NCBI GenBank assembly: GCA_019914995.1
Contig: CM034145.1
Span: 4,533,262 to 4,597,261, forward strand
Origin: Acanthochlamys bracteata
Lineage: Eukaryota > Streptophyta > Magnoliopsida > Pandanales > Velloziaceae
Direction: 5' to 3'
Length of the DNA stretch: 64,000 nt
The stretch's first letter is position 1. Each line of letters begins with the position of its first letter. The notes beneath the pieces were generated by a model. That model was not told the DNA's origin. It worked only from the letters and a program-made list of their open reading frames with translations, and did not search any database. The position numbers and the translations under genes were made by a program. Below are positions 47,980-60,862 of the stretch, piece after piece.

Positions 47980-48190
47980 AAGAAACAGGTAGCTAGAAGC
48001 ATGTGTTTCAGGTCTGATTGGCACCCTTGGCATTTGAGTTGTTCCCTTCGGGCTGTCCATAAGGGAAATTCCATTGGCTGCCAACTCCTTTCCTTATCTC
48101 GTCAGATCTCTCAACTGCTGGAGTTTTCTTGCTGAATCCCTCTCTTTAATCTTCTGCATCACTTGCTCCTCATTAATAACTAAAGATGTC
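47980..48190 (-). pseudogene. Coding-like exon remnant of unknown protein
   Basis: One minus-strand frame reads EEQVMQKIKERDSARKLQQL, then RDLTR, a TAA, then GKELAANGISLMDSPKGTTQ and MPRVPIRPE. The run of charged, coiled-coil-like residues followed by a soluble segment looks like genuine protein, interrupted by one stop. I do not recognise the family. It may be an orphan last exon, a gene fragment or a coincidence. Confidence 0.25.
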
Positions 48191-49233
48191 AAAATAAACA
48201 ATAAGCGACAAAATGACATGAAACTTATATGCATGAATAATCGGAATTGCAATTAAAAATAAGAAGAATGAAATGGAGACAATATTAGTTTCTTAAAATT
48301 ATTTTTATTATTATAAATTATGAGAATAACTAGATTATGTGATTTTAGTTATTTTTTTTATTCAGATATATGATAAATGTTGGTACTTGCATGATCAACA
48401 TTGATGAGTATGATCGGTGTTGATGAATATGATCGGTAGTTTTATTTTATTTTATATAATCACGACAATTGTCTAATTTGTATTAAATATGTTTTTTTCT
48501 TTATTAAAACTAATGTAAAATGTTTTTAATTAATTATTAATGTCGATCAAAAGAAATGAAAATCATAGCAGTCACCACCACCAGATGCTGCAACCAAACC
48601 ATAAAATCACAGCCATCGCAAATAACACATGCTGCAAGGAAAACCCAAGATTACAACATCTTTGCCTAACATGTTAATTTACTGTTTGGAGCTGTTTTTA
48701 GCTTTTTAAGTCATCGGATCAAAGAACAGCTGCAAGTCACTTTCTCTTATATCACATCCAAAAATTGGTTCTAGAAACTTAAAACAATTAGCTATAGAAA
48801 AAATATATAGAATTTTATGTGGCAGTGCTAAGTTTTCGATTATCAGATGTGGAACTTTTCTTTAACTCAACCAAACTTCTTGCACATAGTCTTCAACTCA
48901 ACCTATTCAAACCACATTTATACACTCATATTTGTACATATTACGAATACACCAACAACACCAGCTTCTTGATGGTGAACTTTGTGATCTTCTCCAGCAA
49001 CAGCAGAAACAACAAAGGTAACCTAAAGTATTTGGCTAGGATGCACCCACTAAGGTTATATAAACAACACATCTTTTTATTGTACACCTAAAGTACAATA
49101 AAAGTTGGTACCTAAAGTTGAACCAATGTACACTAAAATTGAATTATGTCTTGTCTAGATAACATCTACTGGTTGCACCGAAGAATAGCATAAAAAGAAA
49201 TGAAAGAACTGGAAGTTCAACTAAATGCCTGGA
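48191..49233. other. Intergenic DNA, dioxygenase 3' flank
   Basis: AT-rich; no feature recognised apart from the probable 3' UTR of the dioxygenase just below 49234. Confidence 0.35.
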
Positions 49234-51379
49234 TCAAACTTTTGCCCAGTCAATAGTCCTCCTGCCTTGCAAGAAGTTCTCAAAGAACACATCAAGATAC
49301 TCCTTTACCTTCACCTTCCTGTAAAGTCTTGGTTTTGTCTCATCAATTAGTACGCTTGCAGGTTCAATATCCTTTTCTGGCTCTACAGCATAAAACATAG
49401 CAATGGATAGCCTATCTATTTTTGAGTTTGTTACCACGCGGTGAAATGGGCTCTTGAAAATCCCGTTGCTCATTATCTGCATGAAGAAGTAGTAAACTCA
49501 ACGGAAAATCAAGTTTTTTCAGAAGGCATGATTGAAGTTCATAGTAGCATATGCTCTGAGGTATCATATTGTCTGCGTATACTCAATTAGAGTTCTATAG
49601 GTAGAGGAAAAAAGAAGTCACTTACACTATGCAAGGCGGTAATTTGAAAGAATCAAAACTTGAATAGAATAATTTCATGATGCTTATAGAACAGATCAAT
49701 CATCTGCTGCAACATTCTTTGGGAATGCATAGTGCATGAGTACGCCAACCATAAAGATGACTTGATACAAGGTATTTCAAATTTCTGGAGCAGTATAGGA
49801 CTAACGTCACATTTGTTTAGGAAACAGATGATTACTGCAGCAACAGCCTCTATAAATAAATACTTACGCATTATCATCAACTCCTACTGTCACCAAATTT
49901 TCTATCGCTATCTAACGCAAAAGTTGATCAAAATAGTCAAATCTCCTAATAAGAGACTCAATTTGCTTGGAAGAAAAACTATATTAATCAACATTTCAAT
50001 AAAGAGTAATCATCACGGCAATATGTTACCTCCATCTGGTCTCCCAAGTTTATCACTAAAGCATGTGGATCCGTTGTGACCTTGACCCATTCCCCATCTT
50101 TAACAACTTGAAGCCCCTCAACTTCTTCGTCAGGCACAATGATCGTGAAGGTGGAGGCATCATTGTGAGGCTTGATCCCAAAGACCATGTCCGGCCTAGA
50201 ACAAGGTGGGTAGTAGTTGAATCTTGCAAATACTGTAGCTGTGTCCCCAAATAGGGTAACGAAGTAATCCTCATCCAGTCCCAGCAGTCTCCCGGCTGCT
50301 TTTAGAAATTGATCAGCAAGCTCTCTTGCTTTAGTTGAAAATTTGTACATGGTTTCCCTTCATCAAGTCAAATAAAAAATGCCGAGCAATGACTTAACTT
50401 TATGTAATTGAAATGGAATGAATATCACTAGTAAAATTGTGTTGTGAAGCCTTATGAGTACTGATTTTCCATAACGATATTGTATCAGTCATTGATTATC
50501 TATTTTCCACTATCTAGTTTAGTGGGACATAGGATTCATTTCATCACATCAAGAAGTAACAAGATTGAAGTCTACTTCTAGAGCTGAACCTCTTGCAGGT
50601 ATTTCATTCACAAATAGAAGTACATTAGAGTAATCTGATTTCCAAACAAATCAAGAACATGCCAGTCATCAATACCTGAAGACTGGATCTTCTGGCCAGT
50701 AGGCTAGGTTTCTCTGATTTTCAGGTTGCAGTAGTAGATAAAGACGGTCCGTCCAGTCAAGTATCTGGTTTTCCTTAATGATTTGGTCGTTCCCATATCC
50801 CTCATAGCTGAAACGACCGTCTCGCAAATTGCTGCACTTCTGTTTCTCTTCCATTGGAAGCTTGACGAATTTCTTTCCTACATCACGCACTTCGTCTAGC
50901 AATAAATATGGAATGCCATGGCCTACCACCTGATAAAAAAACCTCGTTCGTGTAACTATTAAGCGAAATAGATGTCTACATATGCCTAAAAAATAGCTGA
51001 AACACAAAAATTCAACTACAAACACAAACAACACATTTCATCAAACAGATAATGTGCAAAAAAAGATACCACAAAAGAACAAACAAAACAAACACATGCC
51101 TACTTAGTAGTAACTAATCATCATCAACTCATAGTAGAACATCAAGGATTAATTCATAACCTGAAAAATTCCCCAAGTCTGTAGCGCTTCCTTAAGCTTC
51201 AGTCCTTCCTGCTCATCCCAACCATTGAGCCCTAAAAGTCGGTTAAAATCAACGGCCGGAAGCAGCGATGATCTGAGAGGAGCAGCAATCTGATATTCAG
51301 AATCTTTAACAATATACGCCGGTGGTGGATCTCCGCCGCTCTCCGCCAGCTCCTGCACCATCTTCTGCCTCTCTGCCAT
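49234..51379 (-). CDS. 2-oxoglutarate/Fe(II)-dependent dioxygenase (SRG1/codeine demethylase-like group)
   Basis: Four exons: 51379-51161, 50929-50676, 50357-50030 and 49476-49234 (1044 nt, 347 aa). All are GT-AG and the frame closes. The N-terminal DIOX_N domain has PAVDFNRLLG and the LKEALQTWGIFQVVGHGIP phrase. The core jelly roll has FNYYPPCSRPDMVFG, the metal ligands H222 and D224 (HND) and H279 (PFHRVV), and the 2-oxoglutarate anchor R289-L-S291. All catalytic residues are present, so it should be an active oxygenase. The family is the DOXC clade that contains SRG1-like proteins and benzylisoquinoline O-demethylases. The substrate cannot be deduced, so no specific name is given. Cytosolic, with no targeting signal. 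The start ATG at 51379 is the first in frame. Confidence 0.93.
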
Positions 51380-52439
51380 GGCTTGTTATGATAGTGTTGA
51401 CTTGTGCTATAACCAAGCCCGTGTTGACTAATATATGCATCTTATCTTGTGCTCCGTTTATACAGATTTCTATTTTGTTCTTTGGCCATATTTGGGATTA
51501 CTTATCGATCTCAATAACTCTTTTTCAAATTCAAAAAAATTATACATAAATTTTAAAAAAAATTTTAAAAAAACTTAAAAAATACAAATAAAATATAAAT
51601 TATCAAATAATTATATGTATAGTTTTTATTTTAAAAATTTTATAAATAATATATATATATAATTTTTTTTAAAAACTCTTTGATAATAAGTATTTTCAAA
51701 TATTTCATTAGTCTACGGTTTAATACTGTCGTTGATCTACTCGTAGTTGTAATAATTAGATCGGACGTTGAACAAAAAAATTATGTCGGTCAATCGATCA
51801 AACCGTCGGATCAATAATATTAAGGCATTTTCGATCAATAATAACAATAATCACAGTGAAAAAACTACTGCTATTATGACACTACCAATAATAATAGCAG
51901 TAACAATTATAGCAAAAAATTAAAGTATTTCTACTATGGCATTACTATCAACAATAATAGTAATAATAATCACAGTGAAAATTGAAGTATTATCACTATA
52001 GTACTACCACCACTAATAATAATAATAACAGCAAAAATTCATTAAAAAAATATAACAAAGTTTTTAGTTATATATATTTGAGTATGAATATTTTACAATA
52101 TAAAAATTTAAAAATCACTAATAATTGATATTTACAAATAAGATATAATCAATTATTATTTTGTATTATCACATTCAAATGTAAAATCTAAATTACATAT
52201 TATTTTTCAACATAAAAATATTAATAATTATTATTACATTAAGTATATTATTAATTTAAATTATTTTATTTATTTATTTTAAATTTTATTTAATCCGATT
52301 TGATTCGAACGAAAAAAAATTGATCGAATTAAAATAAATTAATTACATAAATAATTTTTTATAAATTTAAATCAATTTATCATTTCGATCGACGATTTTT
52401 GAATCGACCGTACGGTTCGGTCGGGTCTCACAATTATGG
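51380..52439. other. AT-rich intergenic DNA
   Basis: About 51540-51700 is A/T repeat, and 51830-52060 has ATAATAATAGTA/ACTATTACTACC-like imperfect trinucleotide phrases. No gene was seen. Confidence 0.35.
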
Positions 52440-53075
52440 ATCTACTGAGACACGGCATAGGATTTTCATATTTATATTTCTCGCTGGGGTAAAGTTCTCT
52501 TCACATCTTCAGTCTTCACCCAATCACCACGCGTGCCTCTCTTCGCACCGCGCCTCCTCTCCTGCTTCCTCCCACGGCTGAGCGACGAGTTCTTCCTCTT
52601 TCCCCGCGCGATCTCTTCTCCCGGCTTCCTTCCTCCTCCTTTGAGCGAAGTCGAAACTCGCGACCATGCCGTGATCACAACTGCGTGGGAACTCGACTGT
52701 CGCCGCCGACATCCCGCTGGAAATCCTAAACGCAAATCGAGCACGAGATCGTCCCCAAAACCTGTCCTCTTTTCTGTTCAATCAACAGTTCAACACACTT
52801 TCGAACTTCGCTGCCGCTTGAATTCCTTCTCTGGCAACACCTGCTAGTATATAACAACTGAACGAAGAAGGATTTTTAGTTTTCACGGTTTTCGTGATCT
52901 CAAGAAATCAGCAAAGATTCTTTTGCTTCTTTTAGAATTTGTTCTTTTCTTTATTTGAATTGAGAGAGAGATCGACGTTGTTCTTGTCTTGGTGGTGTTG
53001 TTCTTCCTCGCTTCGGTTTCTTCTTCGCGATTGCGCCAAGATTCCAATAACAACAACCACGAAACAACTTCTCAG
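52440..53075 (+). promoter_or_regulatory. Orphan GC-rich promoter/leader-like segment ending at a splice donor
   Basis: A GC-rich, pyrimidine-rich island in AT-rich surroundings, reading like the 5' UTR of a plant gene on the plus strand and ending TTCTCAG|GTAATGAAC at about 53075. No coding exon follows within 1.5 kb before RRP41. It may be a distal 5'-UTR exon of RRP41, a non-coding transcript or the leftover promoter of a lost gene. Confidence 0.3.
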
Positions 53076-54672
53076 GTAATGAACCTTCTTTTTCAAATAA
53101 GAAAAAAAGTTTTTTTGTTATTCCGCAATTCTGGGAAATGGATGTGTTTTGAATCTGTTTTGGGGAAGATCTTTTAAGTTGATGTGTTTGGTTTTTGGTG
53201 TGGATATAAAGTGTAGTGTTCAAAATTTCTTCTCTTTTTATTTTAGGAATTCAGATATCATAATCACTAGGATTAATGGGTATATTTCATAATCTCTAGA
53301 TATCTTTTCTTTTTGTCTCTTTTGAAACTTCTAATAGTGCAGTGGTTGTCTTTAGATTAATCTAGTAAGAGGCAACTTTTGTTAATGAAGATAATTGTTA
53401 AATGAAAACCAAAGAAAATAAAAAAGAGTTCTTTTGTATCACTAAGAGATGTTCTTGGTTTTAGAAATCCAAGTTGTGATTAGTAACTGGTGCTCAATTT
53501 TCTCTTGACGGGGCTTTCTTTCTGGCGTTTATTAGTAATTAGTAGATATTTGTTCAGAGGATGTAGAATGAAAGTTGTTTGGAAATATTCAGTAGTCCTA
53601 TATGTTATGGTTCAGGTAATTGATGTTTGATGGATAGCTCTATGTAGGTGGACATAATTTTATACCTTCATCTAAAATTTGTGTTGATGTAAAATTTGAA
53701 GCTAAATATTTAAGGTGTATTTATTTAAGATAAATTAAAAAAAATTTTAAAATAAATTAAAAAAATTAAATTATAAATTATAAATATTTAATAAAAAATA
53801 ATTTTTATATAATTTTTATATTAATAATAAGTTTTAAGAATAAATTTATTAAAAAAAATTTAGACAAAATTTTTAAATAAAATTTTTGTCTATATTAAAA
53901 ATGAGTTTGAAAAAAGTAGAATTTAATGAATTGGTAAACACGCACTTAACATTTGTTTTTAGTTCCAAAGATATATTTGACTTGAAGATGCACTTAATTG
54001 TCCTTTACATTTTTTCCCTACGACTGTTTACGCTAATTAGCAAGAAATAGCGTATGCATCATTTTATTTGATCTGAATTACAAGCATTGTTAATGAAGTA
54101 CCCCAAACATTGAATATAAATAACCTTTTATCTGATTTTTGATTGCATCAAACTAGTTTCATAAACTCTGTCCCCTATGATCATTAGCAAAGCCTCTGGA
54201 ATTATCAATGTTAGAATACTTTTGAATCTTCTCAATGATTTTTAATTTATATAAGCTTGTTCTATTATATATTTTATATGAGATGTTTATAGATAGTGCA
54301 ATTGAAAGTTAAATTAATAATTTGATTATTAAATAAGTTGATCCGATTATTAAATGAATTAAATATAATTGATAATATTAATTTATATAAATATATAAAT
54401 CGAATTAAAATTAAGTGATTTTGATCCGATTATTAAATAGATGATTCGAATTCGATCTTTCAATCCTGATTGCCACCGCCCCTATGAATTGGTCTAGTGT
54501 CTTGACATTTTGTTTAGGGGCATGATAGGGCCCAATGCTTGATCCTATAAATTATTGACAGCTCAGCTAGTCAAACCTATCTCTGACGGACTGGTCTTTC
54601 TCTAAAACCATCCGTTGTTATTTATATAACTTGTTCGAAGGAAGCTGAACGAAAACAACAGTGCTGGTGGCG
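53076..54672. other. Intergenic DNA upstream of RRP41
   Basis: Contains an AT-rich repeat (53705-53945). A short stretch at 54300-54480 has repeated TTGATCCGATTATTAAAT and GATTCGAATTCGATC words, resembling hAT subterminal repeats (compare 33179-34036) and ending CGATTGCCACCGCCCC-like. No gene was seen. Confidence 0.35.
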
Positions 54673-57600
54673 ATGGAGTTCGTTGACCCCTTCACTGGCC
54701 TTCGCGGCGACGGTCGCCGTCCCACAGAGGTCTCTCTCACACAAAAGCGCACAATCTCTCTCACTATCTCTGCATTGAAGCACAATTTTAATTTTATTTG
54801 GTTTGTTACAGATGAGGCAAATTCGAGGGGAGATTGGTGTGGTTTCAAAAGCTGATGGGTAATTCTTCCTTCAAATTTCTCATTGTTTTGCTTATGTTAA
54901 TGGCTATGAGAACAAAAGTTATGTTATACTGATAGGAGTTGTTGAAAAGCTTCAATCTTTATAAGGTATACAACTCATGCACTACAAAAATTGCAAATGT
55001 TAGAATTTGTCAAGAGTTAATCTTTTGACTTCGGTGAACAACTTTTTGAAGTTTTTCTGATTCTCGCATTAATATGTAGTGGTAGTACATTAATAATGGT
55101 TAGGGAAGGAGAGTTAAAGATTGAACGATCTGGGATTTTAGAAAGAACTCGTTACAACTACCCAGTTTTCTGATTTCTGTCTGACTGGATATTGAAAGAA
55201 AGCGAAATTTTCTAACTAGATTTTACTTGGTTATTGAGATGACTACAGGTCGGCTATGTTTGAGATGGGCAACACTAAGGTCATTGCTGCTGTTTATGGA
55301 CCCAGAGAGGTGGGTTTTCTAAGCTCTAATTTGATTTCTGATGTTAGTTGTTTTTGTTTTCATGGACCTCTGCATGCACAATATAGAAGAAATCATGATT
55401 TAGATAGAGTGCGTTGATTTTCTTTCTCTATCAACACTTGTAGACATATATCTTGTCTTTGAGGTAATTAAAAGCTGTTTCATCTGTTTCAGGTCCAAAA
55501 TAAGGGTCAACAGATGCACGACCAGGCACTGGTAAATTTCTTGACATGATGTGTCTGTTATTCAGCTCATTTACTTTATTTACAGCTTTTCTGCTTGGCT
55601 TCAGGTCAGGTGTGAGTACAGTATGGCTAATTTTAGCACAGGTGATCGCCTAAGAAGACCAAAGGGTGACAGGTGCTTTTTCTGTAAACCATCATGATGC
55701 TCTACCCTAATCTTTATTGTTATACATGAGCACTATTATTCTACTGGACTCATTTCTCTCGTTTGACTATTGTGGTGTGGTCATTGCACCCTACGCAGTT
55801 ATTATATTCTTCTCAGTCTGCGCAAAACCCAGTCCTACCACCATATTTTTGCTAGTAGGATTGTTGAGTGTTGTTATTATTCTTTCTTGGGCTCATTTCT
55901 CTTTTTAGTCCCTTCCTTTATTATTTAGGAGAACATGTGACGTAATACTACTTGAATAATATTGATTTATGTCATAATATTCCTGATTTATTAAACTGGC
56001 GTGAAGCTGGATGAAATCTACCTTACTTCTTGTTTGTATCTAGAATATATTTATGAATTGATCCAAACCACCATGATTATTAATTGATGTATTGGTTTGA
56101 ATATATAGACGGTCTACAGAGATATCTTTGGTTATCCGCCAGACAATGGAGGCTTGCATTATGGCACACCTATTGCCACGTACTCAGGTTGAGTCATTGA
56201 GAAAAAAGACATCTTATTTAATTTCGACAGTCCAAAATTCTGAGGCTTTCTCAATGTCCTGCAGATTGATATATTTGTCCAAGTTCTCCAAGCTGATGGT
56301 GGTAGGTCCCGCTTATCGACTTTTTACATTCATTGTCATATGCTTGTTCTGGTTATTTGTTCACTGATTTGATTCCTTAGATGTCCATTAAGTTCCCAGT
56401 TGCTGCTCATGGATAACTTAGCCACACATGAGATTTCTGTAACACTGCAAAGATAACATGGTAGAGAGACTTGCAGATTGACAGTGTTTTCATTTCCAAA
56501 GTCCTGAATTTTATTTTTTATTTCATTAAGAAAAGAGTTTGTGCTGTGCTGTATAATTGAACTCAACCTTGATTTTATTTGTCTTTTGATTTTGGTCCTT
56601 CTGCTAGTCAGGTACACGATCTGCTTGCATCAATGCTGCCACAATGGCCCTTGCAGATGCTGGTATCCCGATGCGTGATCTTGTTACCTCTTGTAGTGCT
56701 GGATATCTCTCCAGTACTCCCTTGCTTGGTAAGTTACTTTTTGACGGGCATTCCTCAGTGGCTAATATACTTAATGGTCTCTCTTAACCATTGGTTGCAC
56801 TATAACAGATCTAAACTATGTGGAAGATAGTGCTGGTGGTCCAGATGTTACAGTTGGTTTTCTACCTAAAATTGATAAAGTGACTCTTCTTCAGGTTGTT
56901 GTTGGAGGATGACTGGTTTCTTTTATTTTCAGATTATGAATATTACGTTGGTTTAAGCAGTTCTTGGTCAGACTAAAATCGTTGTACACATGCAATGCTT
57001 GAAGTGTGTTATTTCTTGCATGATGTGTTTTTAGAGATGCATATGCAACTCTAAAAGTTTTTTCTTGAAAATTTCTCATAGTGAATGTGCCAATAGCCAT
57101 TAGGATATCTTGCATATAGAAGCCACTTTGAAGAAGTGCTGCGTTGTTTCTTTTTCTTGTACTTAACATTCAAAAGTAAACTCAGCTTATAACCTTTCTT
57201 TCAATTTACTCGAACTATCAGTGATTTCCATATTTGCATTTTCTGATATTCTTTTTTCTCATAGTAGCTTATATTATATGCTGCAGATGGATGCTAAATT
57301 ACCAATGGACATTTTTGAAAATGTTTTGCAACTTGCTGTTGAAGGATGTAAAGCTGTTGCCCAGTACATTCGAGAAGTAAGAAATTCATACCTATTCTGA
57401 ACTTCTTTACAACATGTTTCTTGGATGTGGGTTGGCCTTTCTATTAATTATCCTCTTCTTGCAATTCCTTTTTGGTATACATTTGTCAGCAGCCATGTCC
57501 TAATTTTTATTAAATAAATCGTGTATGAGGGTTGAGGGTGCATCATTTACTTTTCGATAATTATACTTGCTCTTTAAATGGTTGTTCTATCATAAGTGAG

Positions 57601-57723
57601 TGTCCTCACTAACTATTACATTCTAATAACTAGAAACATGAGTCTGGGCCTAACCATTGATACCTCTATAAACAGGTCCTCCTGGAGAAAACAAAACAGT
57701 TGGAGTGCCTGCGGGGTACCTAG
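54673..57723 (+). CDS. RRP41: Exosome complex subunit RRP41 (RNase PH family)
   Basis: Eleven exons: 54673-54729, 54812-54858, 55249-55309, 55493-55531, 55605-55672, 56109-56187, 56265-56301, 56612-56728, 56809-56894, 57287-57376 and 57676-57723 (729 nt, 242 aa). Every intron is GT-AG and the frame closes. The protein is one RNase PH domain: [110 protein letters not shown] and MDAKLP. It forms part of the six-membered ring of the RNA exosome (3'-5' RNA decay and rRNA processing). The plant subunit is known to keep phosphorolytic activity, unlike the yeast and human ones. Length is normal. The small exons (37-47 nt) are unusually short but all in frame. Confidence 0.95.
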
Positions 57724-58580
57724 AATGACAGGTAATACTACTTTAGCGTTGTTGCTCAACCAAATTCCTACCGTAGGTCTAAGAAATTGATAAACATGGG
57801 TTACCACAACTTCTTACTTGCAGGCGCAATATCATTAATCTGAAGCCCAAATACATTCCGTGATCAAGTTGTTGCATGCGCACCTTACTTGAGCTGGTGA
57901 TGGGGTCGTGTTGCTTGTCATTAATACCCATTTGCAATTTGGACAATACAATTGGACTGCAGATACCAAGTCATTCACCTTGTCCAGAACTTGCGAATTT
58001 TCCCCATTGTCTAGATTGAATGTAAGCAAGCAGAATTCAAATATCATTAGCAAGTCGGTTCTTGTCGCTGTAAGCCTGTAGCGTTACCATTATTTGTTTC
58101 ATTTGGCAAAATAGCCTATCCTGTCAACTGTTTTTCAACTTACATATTAAATTGAATAACTTGATTGCTTTTGGTTGTATATTCTGGATGGTTTTAGCAG
58201 AAACCAGTTGTTGGTCCTGCTACTAAAACGCCCCCGTGCTTCCTTCCAGTAGCCTTCCAAGAATGCAATCTGCAGAAGAATACATCCAAAATATCAGAAT
58301 CGACTTTTTACATGCTTTTTAGTAGACAGTTGTGTAGAGTTCTGAACTTAAAAGCCATGGAGATGATCAAGAGGATCACTACAGTAGCTGGAAGAAACAG
58401 CAGGCAGATCCAACTTTCCAGTCCATTCCTCACCCGGTTTCTAGGTAATCGGTTTCTCAAATGCAGCTCCATCCACGCATAGCATTTTGCGCCTACTCCT
58501 TATCGCTCTGCCATTATCTTGGATTTCTTGTCCCATGGATTTCCAGTTCTGTCAGTCGAAAATACTTCAAAACCTTACTA
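57724..58580. other. RRP41 3' flank
   Basis: Mixed composition with no recognised protein. The minus-strand ORF at 57835-58053 has no visible domain. Confidence 0.35.
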
Positions 58581-58589
58581 ACGGGTATT

Positions 58590-59460
58590 TGGCATTATTT
58601 ATTAAATTTTTTTCATTTTAATTTTTATTTTATATTTCTCAATAAAATTTTTACAATATTTATAATTTTTTAAAATTTGGAAAATATAAAAATATTTTAT
58701 ATCACAAAATTTTATTATTATTTATATTATTTATTATTTTTAAAAATAATAAAAATAAAATTTAGTGTTAAATAATTTAAAAATATTCTCTGTTTATATA
58801 TATTTTTTGAAAGCACTAAACATGAACAGCTTATAAAATGTGTCGATTGGAACATACAAGTTTGGTTACGCTTCGCTTCTTTTCATGGTCAAGAACAGTA
58901 CATTACGAGAAATATAAATTCTCATTTCTTGTATAAATCAACTTGCAAAACTACAGTAAGGGGACATTTGGAATGTTTATAAAATAAATTTTTTTTCAAA
59001 TAAAAAATACTTTTATTTTTTAATTTAAAAATATAATAAAAATATATAATAAAAAAACACTACATAAAACTTTACTATATTTTTTAAATTTTTAAATAAA
59101 TTTTATAAATATTTATAAAAATTATATTACAAAAATATAAAATAAAAAAGAAGAACGTTTTTCAAACGCTCTCCCGAACGAGCTCCTTGTCTTATTATCC
59201 ATTCAAAACAAAAATGAACGGAGAGCCAATGAATTTAAGGCGTGTTTTACTGCACCACAAACTTTATTTTTTAAAAATTTATTTTTAATATAAAATAAAT
59301 AAAAATTTTAAAATAAACTTTTTATTAAATTTTTTAAATGTAATTTTAAATTTTATTATTATTAATATAAAATTAATATAAAAATTTATTTTTTATTAAA
59401 TATTTTAATTTTTAATTTAATTTAAAATTAATTTTTCAAAACTCATATTAGAGTTTTTAA
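58590..59460. repeat. Cluster of AT-rich inverted-repeat elements
   Basis: Three AT-rich blocks (about 58590-58800, 58970-59178 and 59245-59460). Each has poly-T/A-rich arms with words like AAATTTTATAAATATTTATA and ATAATAAAAATA. The middle block is bordered by GGACATTTGGAATG and CAAACGCTCTCCC, which are loosely inverted. Similar blocks recur at 60640-60862, 53705-53945, 47465-47660, 44230-44760, 22740-23260, 17080-17660 and 2520-3075. Confidence 0.5.
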
Positions 59461-60639
59461 GGATGTGTTTATCTTATTAAGAAAACATACAATTTTCCAT
59501 CCAGCTCTATCCGTAGAAAGTTTATCTGAATTCTCTGGAGTACCTCCATGTGATCCTTACGATGTGAATTCTATCCGTAACAAAGTTTTCATGCTTATAT
59601 AGGCATAAGTGATACTTAGCAGAATTGATCGATAATTTTAAGTTCATCAAACATTCATGATAAGAGGAGATTCTGTGAAAGTTGAAAACCAGAGAAATCA
59701 ACCTGGCATTTAATTAGTTGTTTGAAATTAGTTGCATGTTGGTCCTCATTCTCCTTTTTGATCTTTCAGTTACTTTTTAGCCAACGCTGTAGCTGTTCTA
59801 AGCTTATCTGATTGTTGTTTTTTTATAAATCTTTTTAAATAAAACTTTCCAGCACAATGAACTGAAAGAGTTAGTGCATTGCAAGGATGAGATGCTTGAT
59901 TTAACTACGAATCCTTGCTGGTTGTTATAATGATGAAATTTAGGACATTCTTGTGAGAGGAACAGTGGTTAATCCATCTTTTTCTTCAAGACCAGGAAGA
60001 TTCAACTAATTACGCTTACATCAAATCTTAAATTTAAATGAAGCAGATGTAACCACCTCATAAACATTATGCTCTGGTGAAATCTCATGTCATCCCATGG
60101 AGCCAAACCAAAGTTCATCATGTTTAAGTAGACAACCTGACCCTGGCGCCCTAATCTTCAGAAAAAGCTTCGTTTTGGAATAAAATGAAGGAACGCCCAG
60201 CTTTGGAGGTAAGGAAAGAAAGTAAGTAATATACTGTTAATGCCATCCCTATGACTGCAAATTGTTGTTTATATATTTCACAGTGTTCTATCCTCTACAT
60301 TAACTTCTGATTTTGCGTAACTTGTTACACAGATAAATTTTATTGTTACCCAAAACCAAATGATCGGTGCATATTGCATTTTATGTTCTTAGAGGTGATT
60401 ATGTGGTAAGGGTTCATTAATCTTAGGAAGCAGTTTCCATTTTGCGCTTCCTAAAGATGAATGATAAGTGTGTGTGACATACCAAATTCTAGTTTTTCAG
60501 CAAGGCTTGGGCCAACTTTTGGAGGAAGACGGTTATTCAAGAAATCCTTCACTTGTGTTGGAGGCTTTTGTGAAGGTTCTATGAAACTGGAAGCTAAATA
60601 TCTTTTCAGTGCCTCATATTTACACTAGTAGAGGAAACT
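59461..60639. other. Intergenic DNA
   Basis: Single-copy-looking DNA. A stretch near 60497-60590 reads QQGLGQLLEEDGYSRNPSLV in one frame, behind TTTTTCAG, and could be a stray exon remnant, but no family was recognised. Confidence 0.3.
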
Positions 60640-60862
60640 TTAACTAGAAGTACTTATAAAATAAAAATTTTTTGAAATAAATGATATTTTTATTTTTTTG
60701 TAAAAAATAAGCTATATTTTTTTATTTCTAAAAAAGTAATAAAAATATATAATAAAAAAAATTTTAAAATAAATTTTTTAAATACTTATAAATTATATAT
60801 TAAAAAATATAAATAAAAAATTAAAATGAAACATTTGGGAACGCAATTTCAAACGCTCCCAC
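60640..60862. repeat. AT-rich inverted-repeat element
   Basis: Same type as the 58590-59460 cluster; it ends AATTTCAAACGCTCCCAC, similar to the end of the 58970 block. Confidence 0.5.

Noticed and set aside
52472-53223. Several overlapping GC-rich ORFs
   Set aside because: Low-complexity Arg/Ser/Pro-rich translations in competing frames; better explained as leader DNA.
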